Part shown: in pieces, positions 8,168-15,805 of the stretch
How positions within the stretch are numbered: position 1 is the first letter of the stretch
How the letters are laid out: each line of letters opens with the position of its first letter
Assembly (NCBI GenBank): GCA_001800085.1
Contig: MGUS01000113.1
Coordinates: 8,737 to 27,061 of the forward strand
Direction of reading: 5' to 3'
From: Elusimicrobia bacterium RIFCSPLOWO2_01_FULL_60_11
GTDB lineage: Bacteria > Elusimicrobiota > Elusimicrobia > 2-02-FULL-39-32
Length of the DNA: 18,325 nt
Notes under the pieces: generated by a model
Told to the model about the DNA's origin: nothing
Database searches by the model: none
What the model saw: only the letters and a program-made list of their open reading frames with translations
Made by a program: the position numbers and the translations under genes

Positions 8168-9493
8168 ATGATCGTCTCCTTGATCGACTACAAGGAGAAA
8201 GGCCTCAACTTCAACCGCGATCAGACCGGGACCTTCGGTTCGCAGATGAAGGCGAACGGATTCCTGGGCTCCATGATCACCAACGCCAAAAAGGACCGGC
8301 TTCACCTCCCCATCATGTCCTTCGCCTACATCGCCACGCTTTTGAAGAACGCGGGCCATCAGGTCGGCTTCTACCACCGCGTGAGCGAGGTCCCAAAGGA
8401 TTCGGATCTGATCATCATCGCCAGCTCCATGGCGGGCTACAAGATCGAATGCGCTTTCGCCCGTGAGTTGCGGAAGACCCACGGGAAGGCGAAGATCGGC
8501 TTCATCGGTTCCTTCGCCTCGGTCAAGCCGGAACTTTTCAAGGACGCCTCCGATTTCATCATCGACGGGGAGCCCGAAGGGGCCATCCTGGATTTCATCA
8601 AAGGAAAGACGGCCCTGGAAGGCATCGTGCATTCGCCCACGGTGCCCAACCTGGACGAGCTGCCCGTCCCCGACTGGGACATCCTGGGCGTGAACAAATT
8701 CTCCTATTTCCCCATCCTGCCGAAGAAACCCTTCCTGCCCGTCGTCACGAGCCGCGGCTGCACCTTCAACTGCGATTTCTGCCCCTACATGGTGTCGCAG
8801 AAGCCCGCCATGCGCTACCGCTCCGTGGGTTCCGTCCTGAACGAGATCGAGACCCTTATAAAAAAATACAGGATCAAGAGCCTGATGTTCCGCGACATCA
8901 CCTTCACCATGAACCGGAAACGGATCGTTGAATTGTGCCAGGGCATGATCGACCGCAAGTTCAACCTCGAATGGGCCTGCGAGACGCGCGTGGACCTTCT
9001 GGACCCCGAACTCATCCAGACGCTGGTCAAAGCGGGCATGCGCGGGGTCAACCTGGGCATCGAGAGCTTCAACCTGGACATCATGAAGAAGAGCGGCAAA
9101 AAGCCGGATTCCCTCATCCATCAGAACTCCATGATCGAACTCATGAACCGGCTGGGGGTCAAGGTCTCCGCCTTCTACATGATCGGCTTCCCCGACGAGA
9201 CCGAGGCCGACATCGAGAACACCATCCGCTACGCCAAGTCGCTCAACACCCATTTCGCGCAGTTCTGCATATTCACGCCTTTCCCCGGCACGCCCACCTT
9301 CGAGGAGATGAAGGACCGCCTGCTCACCGAGGACTGGACCCAGTTCACGGAATACAACCCCGTCATCAAATACAAGAACATCCCCCCGAACAAGGTCGAG
9401 AAGCTCCGCGACCGCGCCTTCGTGAGCTACTACTTCCGACCGGGCTGGCTCGCCCGCTACGGGCCGGGCACCCTGGCATCCTTCTTTAAATAG
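8168..9493 (+). CDS. Radical SAM protein, B12-binding-type architecture
   Basis: This 441-residue enzyme has an N-terminal alpha/beta region (to about residue 170) and a radical SAM core. The [4Fe-4S] motif is SRGCTFNCDFC, with cysteines at 198, 202 and 205 (CxxxCxxC). Later core landmarks are GMRGVNLGIES and FYMIGFPDET. The N-terminal part resembles the B12-binding domain often fused to this core (HpnJ/HpnP-like and many glycan-cluster proteins), but I do not find the DxHxxG cobalamin-ligand motif, so cobalamin binding is doubtful. It lies 5 nt after the glycosyltransferase and its TAG overlaps the next gene's GTG. Modification of a lipid or glycan is a reasonable guess from context; the reaction is unknown. 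Confidence 0.85.
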   Translation: MIVSLIDYKEKGLNFNRDQTGTFGSQMKANGFLGSMITNAKKDRLHLPIMSFAYIATLLKNAGHQVGFYHRVSEVPKDSDLIIIASSMAGYKIECAFARELRKTHGKAKIGFIGSFASVKPELFKDASDFIIDGEPEGAILDFIKGKTALEGIVHSPTVPNLDELPVPDWDILGVNKFSYFPILPKKPFLPVVTSRGCTFNCDFCPYMVSQKPAMRYRSVGSVLNEIETLIKKYRIKSLMFRDITFTMNRKRIVELCQGMIDRKFNLEWACETRVDLLDPELIQTLVKAGMRGVNLGIESFNLDIMKKSGKKPDSLIHQNSMIELMNRLGVKVSAFYMIGFPDETEADIENTIRYAKSLNTHFAQFCIFTPFPGTPTFEEMKDRLLTEDWTQFTEYNPVIKYKNIPPNKVEKLRDRAFVSYYFRPGWLARYGPGTLASFFK

Positions 9494-10362
9494 TGATCTT
9501 CCTGACCGGGGGACGCGGACTCCTGGGATCGACACTCGCCGAACGCCTCTCCCTGGCCCATCTCCCCTATCTGGCCTCCGCCACCCGCGGACCGGCCCAA
9601 CCCCCGTTCACGCTCTGCGACCTGCAGAAACCCGAGACCTACCCTTCCGGCGATGTCCGTTGGGACATGGCCGTCCACTGCGCCACCCAGCTTGAGGGCC
9701 CGGGCATCTATGACGGCAACATGCTCATGACACGGAACGTCATCGATTTCTGCAAACAGCGCGGTATCCGGAAAATGATCTTCGTGAGCTCTTCCAACGC
9801 CGCGTCCCCTCTGCAGGATGAATATTCCCGCTCAAAAAGGGATTCCGAGAATCTGGTCAAGGAATCCGGCCTTGAAACCGTCATCATCCGGCCCACCATC
9901 ATCTTTTCGGACAGGGACACCAAGAACATCAACCAGATGATGCGGCTCCTGAAACGGTTCCATGTGGCGCTCATCCCGGGGAGCGGCCGCCACAGGGTCC
10001 AGCCGGTCGCCGTTGAGGACGTGGCCGAACTCATCCTCAAATGCGTCCGGAACTGGGATTCGAGCAAGAACGCCGCCTACGACATCGGCGGAGGGGAGAC
10101 GCTGACTTATAAGGAAATGATATCGCGCATGGCCCGGGCCCTCTCCACCTTCTATATCCCGGTCTATATCCCGATGCCTATCCTATACATGATGGCCGAC
10201 GCCGTATCCACTCTGACGGGTTCCCGGGCATTCACCCGAGACGCCTTCCGCAGTTTCGTCACCGAAAAGCTCATGGACAACCGGCCCATCGAGGAGAAAT
10301 TCGGCCTCCGTCCGCGCCCCCTGAGCGAGTGGCTGGCGGAGATCAAAAGACGGCGGCGTTGA
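9493..10362 (+). CDS. NAD-dependent epimerase/dehydratase (extended SDR)
   Basis: This is a 289-residue short-chain dehydrogenase/reductase of the extended class. The start is GTG 9493, sharing one base with the previous stop (TAGTG), and it places the Rossmann motif TGGRGLLG at residues 5-12. Catalytic-type residues are present: the serines in FVSSSNAAS (about 99-101) and Tyr111/Lys115 in YSRSK. The IIRPTIIFSD segment and the DIGGGETLTYKEM region are typical of NDP-sugar epimerases and dehydratases. It is shorter than GalE/RfbB (about 310-350 residues). It probably makes or alters a nucleotide sugar for the neighbouring glycosyltransferases, although lipid-modifying SDRs look similar. Its stop codon TGA lies inside the -35 box of the downstream heat-shock promoter. 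Confidence 0.85.
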   Translation: MIFLTGGRGLLGSTLAERLSLAHLPYLASATRGPAQPPFTLCDLQKPETYPSGDVRWDMAVHCATQLEGPGIYDGNMLMTRNVIDFCKQRGIRKMIFVSSSNAASPLQDEYSRSKRDSENLVKESGLETVIIRPTIIFSDRDTKNINQMMRLLKRFHVALIPGSGRHRVQPVAVEDVAELILKCVRNWDSSKNAAYDIGGGETLTYKEMISRMARALSTFYIPVYIPMPILYMMADAVSTLTGSRAFTRDAFRSFVTEKLMDNRPIEEKFGLRPRPLSEWLAEIKRRRR

Positions 10363-10387
10363 CAATATCCGCCCGTCGTGGTATCAT
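10359..10387 (+). promoter_or_regulatory. Sigma70-type promoter of the hrcA operon
   Basis: A perfect -35 hexamer TTGACA at 10359-10364 and a -10 TATCAT at 10382-10387 are separated by the optimal 17 nt. Transcription would start near 10394, inside the CIRCE operator. It is the best promoter seen in the window. The TGA stop of the upstream epimerase (10360-10362) is embedded in the -35 box, so coding and promoter sequence are shared. Confidence 0.85.
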
Positions 10388-10388
10388 A

Positions 10389-10415
10389 TTAGCAGTCGCA
10401 CGCTGTGACTGCTAA
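10389..10415 (+). promoter_or_regulatory. CIRCE operator (HrcA binding site), variant arms
   Basis: An inverted repeat TTAGCAGTC (10389-10397), 9 nt spacer, GACTGCTAA (10407-10415) matches the CIRCE consensus TTAGCACTC-N9-GAGTGCTAA except for one substitution per arm. The two changes are mirror images, so the 9-bp palindrome stays perfect. It begins one base after the -10 box and spans the expected transcription start, where bound HrcA would block the polymerase. The next gene is hrcA itself, which strongly supports the call. The spacer also folds (10398-10400 with 10404-10406, one wobble pair), extending the potential stem to 12 bp. Confidence 0.93.
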
Positions 10416-10437
10416 TTTTAATCACGGGAACCCCTCT

Positions 10438-11535
10438 ATGAGAGCGCTCGAACACGACGAACAAGAACACCGCAAAAAGAAGGTCCTGCAGACCGTCGTC
10501 CACGAATACGTGCGCTCCGGCAAGCCCGTGGGGTCGAACGCCATCGTCACAACCGGGCGCCTGGGGCTTTCCTCAGCCACGGTGCGCAACATCCTCTCCG
10601 AACTTGAAAAAGAAGACCTCATCACCCACCCCCACACTTCCGCGGGCCGGGTACCCACGGACAAGGGCTACCGCCTCTATGTGGATTCCCTGATCGAACT
10701 CCAGCGGCTGGCCGTGCAGGAGGAGCAGAAGATCCGCAAGGAATACGAATCCCGCACCCAGGAGATCGAGGTCCTCATGAGCCAGACCTCCAAGATGCTC
10801 TCCTCGCTCTCCCACTACACCGGTTTCGTCATGTCGCCCAAGCTGGAAAAGAACAAGTTCGCCCACATGGAGCTCGTCCCCCTGGGCGAGCGGAAGATCC
10901 TGGCCGCCATGGTGACGGAGTCGGGTCTGACCAAGCATTTCATCCTGCGCCCGGACGCGGAGATCCCCCGGGAACAGCTCCGGGGCATATCCCGCATCAT
11001 GAACGAGAGCTTCCAGGGCTCGACCCTGCAGGAAGTCCAGCTCAACATGACCGAGCGGCTGGAGCAGGCCCGGGAGCAGTACAAGAACATCAGCTCACTC
11101 GCCCAGGAGATCGGCCAGGAGATCGGCCGCCTCTCGGCGAGCGACCTTTACGTGGAGGGCACCTCCAACATCCTCTCCCTGCCCGATTTCTCCAAGACCG
11201 AGGAGATCCACGATTTCTTCAAGCTCATCGAGGAAAAAGAGATGCTGGCCAAGGTGTTCGAGCGGGAGCTCCTGGACAACAGCGCGGAATCCTTTCCGGC
11301 CGGGACGCATCTAAAAGAAAGTAAACGGGTCCATGTCCGGATCGGGTCGGAGAACACAGCGAAGGGCCTTAAAAATCTGAGCTTGGTCTCGTCGACCTAC
11401 CAGCTCCCGGACCGCACCGTAGGTGTTCTGGGCATCCTGGGACCCAAGAGGATGGAATACTCCAAGATGATGGCCCTGGTCAACTATGTCTCGCAGACCA
11501 TGGGCAGATTCTTGAAGGAGTTCGAAAAGATCTGA
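10438..11535 (+). CDS. hrcA: Heat-inducible transcription repressor HrcA
   Basis: HrcA represses chaperone operons by binding CIRCE and is kept active by chaperonin GroEL. From ATG 10438 the protein has 365 residues. The N-terminal winged-helix region contains SSATVRNILSELE (about 45-57) followed by the highly conserved PHTSAGRVPTDKGYR (65-79). The rest is the longer GAF-like dimerisation region. An in-frame GTG at 10405 would extend the protein, but it lies inside the CIRCE operator and upstream of normal leader sequence, so I reject it. A weak GGGAA lies at 10426-10430. The stop shares a base with the grpE start (TGATG). An adjacent operator and promoter point to autoregulation. Confidence 0.96.
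   Translation: MRALEHDEQEHRKKKVLQTVVHEYVRSGKPVGSNAIVTTGRLGLSSATVRNILSELEKEDLITHPHTSAGRVPTDKGYRLYVDSLIELQRLAVQEEQKIRKEYESRTQEIEVLMSQTSKMLSSLSHYTGFVMSPKLEKNKFAHMELVPLGERKILAAMVTESGLTKHFILRPDAEIPREQLRGISRIMNESFQGSTLQEVQLNMTERLEQAREQYKNISSLAQEIGQEIGRLSASDLYVEGTSNILSLPDFSKTEEIHDFFKLIEEKEMLAKVFERELLDNSAESFPAGTHLKESKRVHVRIGSENTAKGLKNLSLVSSTYQLPDRTVGVLGILGPKRMEYSKMMALVNYVSQTMGRFLKEFEKI
11515..11520 (+). promoter_or_regulatory. Possible ribosome binding site of grpE
   Basis: AAGGAG lies within the end of hrcA, 14 nt before the grpE ATG. The spacing is longer than ideal, so coupling to hrcA translation through the TGATG junction may matter more. Confidence 0.4.
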
Positions 11536-12035
11536 TGGAAGAGGCCCCCGTGGAAGAATCGGCCGAAGAACTGGCCAAGAAAGCAGAGGACTATCACGAC
11601 CAGATCGTGCGTCTCCAGGCGGAGTTCTCCAACTTCCGCAAACGGGCGGAGAAAGAGAAGGCCGAGGCCATCCGATTCGGGCGGGAAGCCATGCTGGAGC
11701 GGATGATCGGCCTGACCGACGTGATGGAGAGCGCGCTCCATCACTCGAAGAACGCCACCGACGTGGCGTCCCTGATGCAAGGTTTTGAGATGGTGCTCGC
11801 GGAATTCTCCCGATTCCTCAAATCCGAAGGGGTGCAGGAGATCAAGGCCAAAGGCGAGGTCTTCGACCCCCACCTGCACGAAGCCGTGGAGCAGGTTGAA
11901 ACGGCGCAAGAGAACGAGAACGACATCGTTTTGGAAGAGATCCAAAAGGGCTACACGGCCGGGGAGCGGGTGATCCGCCACGCCAAGGTCAAAGTGGCCA
12001 AATTTAAAAACAAAGAAGAAAACAATAAGGAGTAA
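11535..12035 (+). CDS. grpE: Nucleotide exchange factor GrpE
   Basis: GrpE releases ADP from DnaK and so drives the chaperone cycle. The 166-residue protein starts with an acidic segment and a long charged helix (about 4-60, coiled-coil dimerisation) containing QAEFSNFRKRAEKEK, a conserved GrpE signature region. The C-terminal beta-wing that contacts DnaK is recognisable in FDPHLHEAVEQVET followed by DIVLEEIQKGYTAGERVIRHAKVKVAK. It starts at the base where hrcA ends. The 3' end is unusually A-rich and leads straight into the dnaK ribosome binding site. Gene order hrcA-grpE-dnaK-dnaJ is the classical arrangement. It is slightly short at the N-terminus compared with E. coli but complete. Confidence 0.96.
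   Translation: MEEAPVEESAEELAKKAEDYHDQIVRLQAEFSNFRKRAEKEKAEAIRFGREAMLERMIGLTDVMESALHHSKNATDVASLMQGFEMVLAEFSRFLKSEGVQEIKAKGEVFDPHLHEAVEQVETAQENENDIVLEEIQKGYTAGERVIRHAKVKVAKFKNKEENNKE
12027..12032 (+). promoter_or_regulatory. Strong ribosome binding site of dnaK
   Basis: AAGGAG ends 9 nt before the dnaK ATG and sits in an A-rich stretch (about 12001-12041) at the grpE end. It is the clearest Shine-Dalgarno sequence in the window and would raise DnaK synthesis above that of its operon partners. Confidence 0.8.
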
Positions 12036-12041
12036 ACAATC

Positions 12042-13898
12042 ATGTCAAAGATCATCGGAATCGATTTAGGGACCAGCAATTCGGCAGCCGCTGTCATGGA
12101 AGGCGGCAAGGGCACCATCATCCCCTCCGCCGAAGGCACCAGCGTGGGCGGAAAAGCGTTCCCGTCCTATGTGGCCTTCACCAAGGACAACCAGCTCCTG
12201 GTGGGCGAACCCGCAAGGCGCCAGACCGTCACCAACCCGGAAGGCACCTTCTACGCCTTCAAGCGCAAGATGGGGACCGACCATAAATACTCCGCCAATG
12301 GCAAGGACTTCACGCCCCAGCAGCTCTCCGCCTTCGTGCTCCAGAAGATCAAGAGGGACGCCGAGGCCTACTTGGGCGCCAAAGTGGAAAAGGCCGTCAT
12401 CACCGTGCCCGCCTATTTCAACGACAACCAGCGCCAGGCCACCAAGGACGCCGGCGCCATCGCTGGCCTGGAAGTGGTGCGCATCATCAATGAACCCACG
12501 GCCGCCTGCCTCGCTTACGGGGTGGACAAGAAAGGCCAGGACGAAAAGATCATGGTCTTCGACCTGGGCGGGGGCACGCTCGACGTCACCATCATGGATT
12601 TCGGCCATGGCGTCTTCGAGGTCATCTCCACGTCCGGCGACACGCAGCTGGGCGGGACCGACATGGACAACTCGCTCATCGACCACATCGCCGACGAGTT
12701 CAAGCGGGAGACCGGCATCGACCTCCGGAACGACAAGATGGCTTCCCAGCGCCTGAAAGAGGCCGCGGAGAAATCGAAGATCGAGCTCTCCAATGTGATG
12801 GAGACCGACATCAACCTGCCCTTCATCACGGCGGACGCCTCCGGGCCCAAGCATCTCCAGCAGAAGCTCTCCAGGGCCAAGCTGGAATCCCTGGTCAACC
12901 CCATCGTCAAGCGCTGCCAGCATTCCATCGACCAGGCGCTCACGGACGCCAAACTCAAGGCCTCCGACATCTCCAAGATCATCCTTGTGGGCGGCCCCAC
13001 GCGCATGCCCGTCATCCAGAAATTCGTGGAGGAGCATGTGGGCAAGAAGCTGGAGCGGGGCATCGACCCCATGGAGTGCGTGGCCATAGGCGCCGCCGTC
13101 CAGGCCGCGGTGCTCACGGGAGAAGTCAAAGACGTTCTTCTTCTGGACGTCACTCCCCTGTCTCTCGGCATCGAGACGCTGGGAGGCGTGTTCACCAAGC
13201 TTATTGAAAGAAATACGACCATCCCGGTCAAAAAATCCCAGGTTTTCTCCACCGCGGCGGATGACCAGCCGGCCGTGACCGTGCATGTGCTCCAGGGCGA
13301 GCGCCAGATGAGCGGCGACAACGTTTCGCTCGGCAAGTTCGACCTGGTGGGCATCCCCCCCGCTCCGCGCGGAGTCCCCCAGGTGGAAGTCACTTTCGAC
13401 ATCGACGCCAACGGCATCCTCCACGTGGTGGCCAAGGATCTGGGCACGCAGAAAGAGCAGTCCATCAAGATCACCGCGCCCAACAAGCTGGACAAGACCC
13501 AGGTGGAGAAATTCATCAAGGAAGCCGAGCAGTACGCCGACGCGGACAAGCAGAAGAAAGAGGAGATCGATGTCAAGAACGAATCCGACGCGGTCATCTA
13601 TGCCACGGAAAAGGCGCTCAAGGAGTACGGCGACAAGGTCACGCAGGACGAACGCTTGAAGATCGAGCAGGCGCTCACCGACGCCAAAGAGGCCTCGAAG
13701 GGCACGGATCTGGAAAAGATGAAAAAGGCCAAAGACGCCCTGCTCGCGGCGTCCCATAAACTGGCCGAACAAGTATATCAGGAAGCCCAGGCCAAAAAGA
13801 CCCAGGGCGGCGGACAGACCGAGAACCCTTCTAACGGCCAAGGCAAGAACGACGATAATGTCGTGGAAGCCGAAGTGGTGGACAAAGACAAGAAGTAA
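12042..13898 (+). CDS. dnaK: Chaperone protein DnaK (Hsp70)
   Basis: DnaK is the ATP-dependent chaperone that binds exposed hydrophobic segments with DnaJ and GrpE. Length is 618 residues. The ATPase domain carries the three Hsp70 signatures: [14 protein letters not shown] near the N-terminus, [13 protein letters not shown], and [16 protein letters not shown]. The substrate domain contains [14 protein letters not shown] and [15 protein letters not shown], and the tail ends [12 protein letters not shown], close to the conserved EEVKDK-type end. Compared with the E. coli protein as I recall it, a roughly 24-residue insertion after the AFKRKMG segment is absent, and about four residues (around VGGKAF) are added. 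The phosphate loop reads GTSNS rather than the common GTTNS. The gene sits 6 nt after grpE and 3 nt before dnaJ. Confidence 0.98.
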   Translation: MSKIIGIDLGTSNSAAAVMEGGKGTIIPSAEGTSVGGKAFPSYVAFTKDNQLLVGEPARRQTVTNPEGTFYAFKRKMGTDHKYSANGKDFTPQQLSAFVLQKIKRDAEAYLGAKVEKAVITVPAYFNDNQRQATKDAGAIAGLEVVRIINEPTAACLAYGVDKKGQDEKIMVFDLGGGTLDVTIMDFGHGVFEVISTSGDTQLGGTDMDNSLIDHIADEFKRETGIDLRNDKMASQRLKEAAEKSKIELSNVMETDINLPFITADASGPKHLQQKLSRAKLESLVNPIVKRCQHSIDQALTDAKLKASDISKIILVGGPTRMPVIQKFVEEHVGKKLERGIDPMECVAIGAAVQAAVLTGEVKDVLLLDVTPLSLGIETLGGVFTKLIERNTTIPVKKSQVFSTAADDQPAVTVHVLQGERQMSGDNVSLGKFDLVGIPPAPRGVPQVEVTFDIDANGILHVVAKDLGTQKEQSIKITAPNKLDKTQVEKFIKEAEQYADADKQKKEEIDVKNESDAVIYATEKALKEYGDKVTQDERLKIEQALTDAKEASKGTDLEKMKKAKDALLAASHKLAEQVYQEAQAKKTQGGGQTENPSNGQGKNDDNVVEAEVVDKDKK

Positions 13899-13901
13899 AG
13901 A

Positions 13902-15035
13902 ATGGCTTCGAAGAGAGATTACTACGAAGTCCTGGGCGTCCAGAAGACCGCCTCGGCGGACGAGATCAAGGCCGCCTACCGCGCCCTCGCTAAGAAATAC
14001 CACCCCGACGTCGCCAAACAATCAGGAGCCGAAGATAAGTTCAAGGAAGCCAACGAGGCCTACGAGGCGCTCTCGGACCCCCAGAAGCGCCAGCTCTACG
14101 ACCAGTTCGGCCACGCGGGCGCGCAGCAGGGCGGGCCGGGCGGATTCGGCCAGGGAGCCGGAGGGTTCCAGGGCTTTGAGAATTCCGGGGATTTCGGCGA
14201 TATCTTCGGGGACATCTTTGAGAACGTGTTCGCGGGAGGCCGGGGACAGGGCCAGTCCAGGCAGCACCGCAACCGCGGAGAAGACCTCCAGGTCCGGCTG
14301 ACCGTCACCCTTTCCGAATCCGCCTTCGGCGTCCAGAAGACCCTCAAGATCAACCACAGCCGCGCCTGCCGGAAATGCGCCGGATCCGGCGCCAAGCCCG
14401 GGACCGCGTCCAAGACCTGCCCGCAATGCCGGGGCTCGGGGACCGTCCATTTCCGCCAGGGATTCTTCTCCCTTGCACAGACCTGCCCGCGCTGCCATGG
14501 CGAAGGCAAGGCCGTGGACAACCCCTGCGAGGACTGCCGCGGCCTGGGCAATGTGAGGGTGACGGAACCCATCACGGTCAAGATACCGGCCGGGGTGCAG
14601 GAAGGCACGGCCTTGAAAGTGACCGGCGCCGGCGAGACCGGCCCCCACGGCGGGCCGGCCGGGGACCTTTTCGTCGTCATCCACCAGGAAGCGGACCCGC
14701 GCTTCGAGCGGCGGGACGATGACTTGATCATCGAAGCCAAGATATCCATCACCCAGGCCTCTCTGGGGGCCGAGCTCGAAGTCCCCGCCATCGACGGCAA
14801 AGTGACGCTGCGCATCCCGCCGGGCACGCAGACGGGAACCATCTTCCGCGTCAGAGAGAGAGGCATCCCCCACTTGAACGGGCGGGGCAAGGGCGACATG
14901 CTCGTCAAGATCGTCGTGGAAGTCCCTCAGCGCGTGAACGACAAGCAGAAGGAGCTCTTGAAAGAGCTCGCGAAGTCGTTCGGCGAGGAAGAGGTCAAGG
15001 ATGGTTCCATCTTCAAGAAGGTGTTCGGGAAGTAG
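13902..15035 (+). CDS. dnaJ: Chaperone protein DnaJ (Hsp40)
   Basis: DnaJ delivers substrates to DnaK and stimulates its ATPase. The 377-residue protein has every class A module: J-domain at 1-70 with the catalytic HPD at 34-36, a Gly/Phe-rich linker at about 71-115, a zinc-binding region with four CxxCxGxG repeats (cysteine pairs 156/159, 173/176, 195/198, 209/212) and a C-terminal peptide-binding domain with [19 protein letters not shown]. It starts 3 nt after dnaK, so the same transcript supplies all chaperone partners. The TAG stop overlaps the GTG start of rsmE by one base. No terminator hairpin is evident at the end of dnaJ, which suggests read-through into the following genes. Confidence 0.98.
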   Translation: MASKRDYYEVLGVQKTASADEIKAAYRALAKKYHPDVAKQSGAEDKFKEANEAYEALSDPQKRQLYDQFGHAGAQQGGPGGFGQGAGGFQGFENSGDFGDIFGDIFENVFAGGRGQGQSRQHRNRGEDLQVRLTVTLSESAFGVQKTLKINHSRACRKCAGSGAKPGTASKTCPQCRGSGTVHFRQGFFSLAQTCPRCHGEGKAVDNPCEDCRGLGNVRVTEPITVKIPAGVQEGTALKVTGAGETGPHGGPAGDLFVVIHQEADPRFERRDDDLIIEAKISITQASLGAELEVPAIDGKVTLRIPPGTQTGTIFRVRERGIPHLNGRGKGDMLVKIVVEVPQRVNDKQKELLKELAKSFGEEEVKDGSIFKKVFGK

Positions 15036-15793
15036 TGGCGCATTTCTTCGTCTCGCCTTCTAATTTCAAAGGCAGGCGGTTCATCTTCGACCCCGCGGAA
15101 TCCCGCCACCTGGCCCGCGTCCTGCGCAAGAAAGCCGGGGATATGATCCAAGTTTTTAACGGGGAAGGGATCGTGCAGGCCGCGGTCCTCCTGGACGTCT
15201 CCGACCCCGAGCGCGTGGAAGGCGAATTGACCGATCAAGCCCTTCCCTTCGGACGCTCCCGGCTTACATCCAAAAAAATCGCCTCCGTGAGTGTCATCCC
15301 CGCCGTCTTGAAGGGCCCCCGCTTCGACTGGCTGATAGAAAAACTGACCGAACTCTCGGTCCATGAGATCAGTCCCATCCTCACCGAACGGACCGTCGTC
15401 CGCATGAAGCCCCAGGATTTCAGCGGGAAGACCCGCCGCTGGGAGAAGATCGCCTTGGCCGCAGCCTCACAGTGCGGCCGCAAGAGCTCCGCCAAAGTCC
15501 GCCCGCCCCGGACATTCGAGGAGGCCCTCGCCTCCCTGCCCAAGAACGACCTGAACCTCATCCTCTGGGAAAGCGAAGAGAAGAAATCCATTTCGGAAGC
15601 CATTGGAGACAGATTACAGATCCAGAGATCAGGGATCCGAGTGAATCTTCTGGTAGGCCCCGAAGGCGGCTTCACGGTGCGGGAAGCGGACCTGGCGCAA
15701 AGCAAGGGAGCCGTGCCGGTGCACCTGGGAGAGCACATCCTTCGCGCCGAGACCGCGGCCATCGCGGCGGCCTCTTTCATCCTGCTCCTCTAA
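15035..15793 (+). CDS. rsmE: 16S rRNA m3U1498 methyltransferase RsmE
   Basis: RsmE methylates N3 of U1498 in 16S rRNA on the assembled 30S subunit. The 252-residue protein begins with a PUA-like domain (HFFVSPSNF, then ESRHLARVLRKKAGD) and ends in a SPOUT-class knot methyltransferase. Knot motifs are AAASQCGRK (about 142-150), LLVGPEGGFT (205-214) and LGEHILRAETA (231-241), all typical of the family. The start is GTG 15035, overlapping the dnaJ stop as TAGTG, with an AAGGTG at 15018-15023 as likely ribosome binding site. rsmE (often with prmA) after dnaJ is a recurrent bacterial arrangement. It is followed after 12 nt by the polyketide synthase, with only a C-run between. Confidence 0.95.
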   Translation: MAHFFVSPSNFKGRRFIFDPAESRHLARVLRKKAGDMIQVFNGEGIVQAAVLLDVSDPERVEGELTDQALPFGRSRLTSKKIASVSVIPAVLKGPRFDWLIEKLTELSVHEISPILTERTVVRMKPQDFSGKTRRWEKIALAAASQCGRKSSAKVRPPRTFEEALASLPKNDLNLILWESEEKKSISEAIGDRLQIQRSGIRVNLLVGPEGGFTVREADLAQSKGAVPVHLGEHILRAETAAIAAASFILLL

Positions 15794-15805
15794 CCCCCCC
15801 CTCGC

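Noticed and set aside
8860..8866. A7 heptamer in the frame of a -1 slippery site inside the radical SAM gene
   Set aside because: The normal frame gives a complete enzyme to its proper end, and I saw no meaningful -1 product; it is probably a chance Lys-Lys pair.
10405..10437. In-frame GTG at 10405 as an earlier hrcA start
   Set aside because: It lies within the CIRCE operator just after the expected transcription start, and ATG 10438 gives a normal HrcA N-terminus.
12066..14021. A 651-codon open frame on the - strand across dnaK and dnaJ
   Set aside because: It is a frame shadow. The + strand holds complete dnaK and dnaJ with all motifs, and GC-rich codon use removes stops on the opposite strand. 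The same applies to the - strand frame at 583-2094 and the alternate + frame at 5416-7047.
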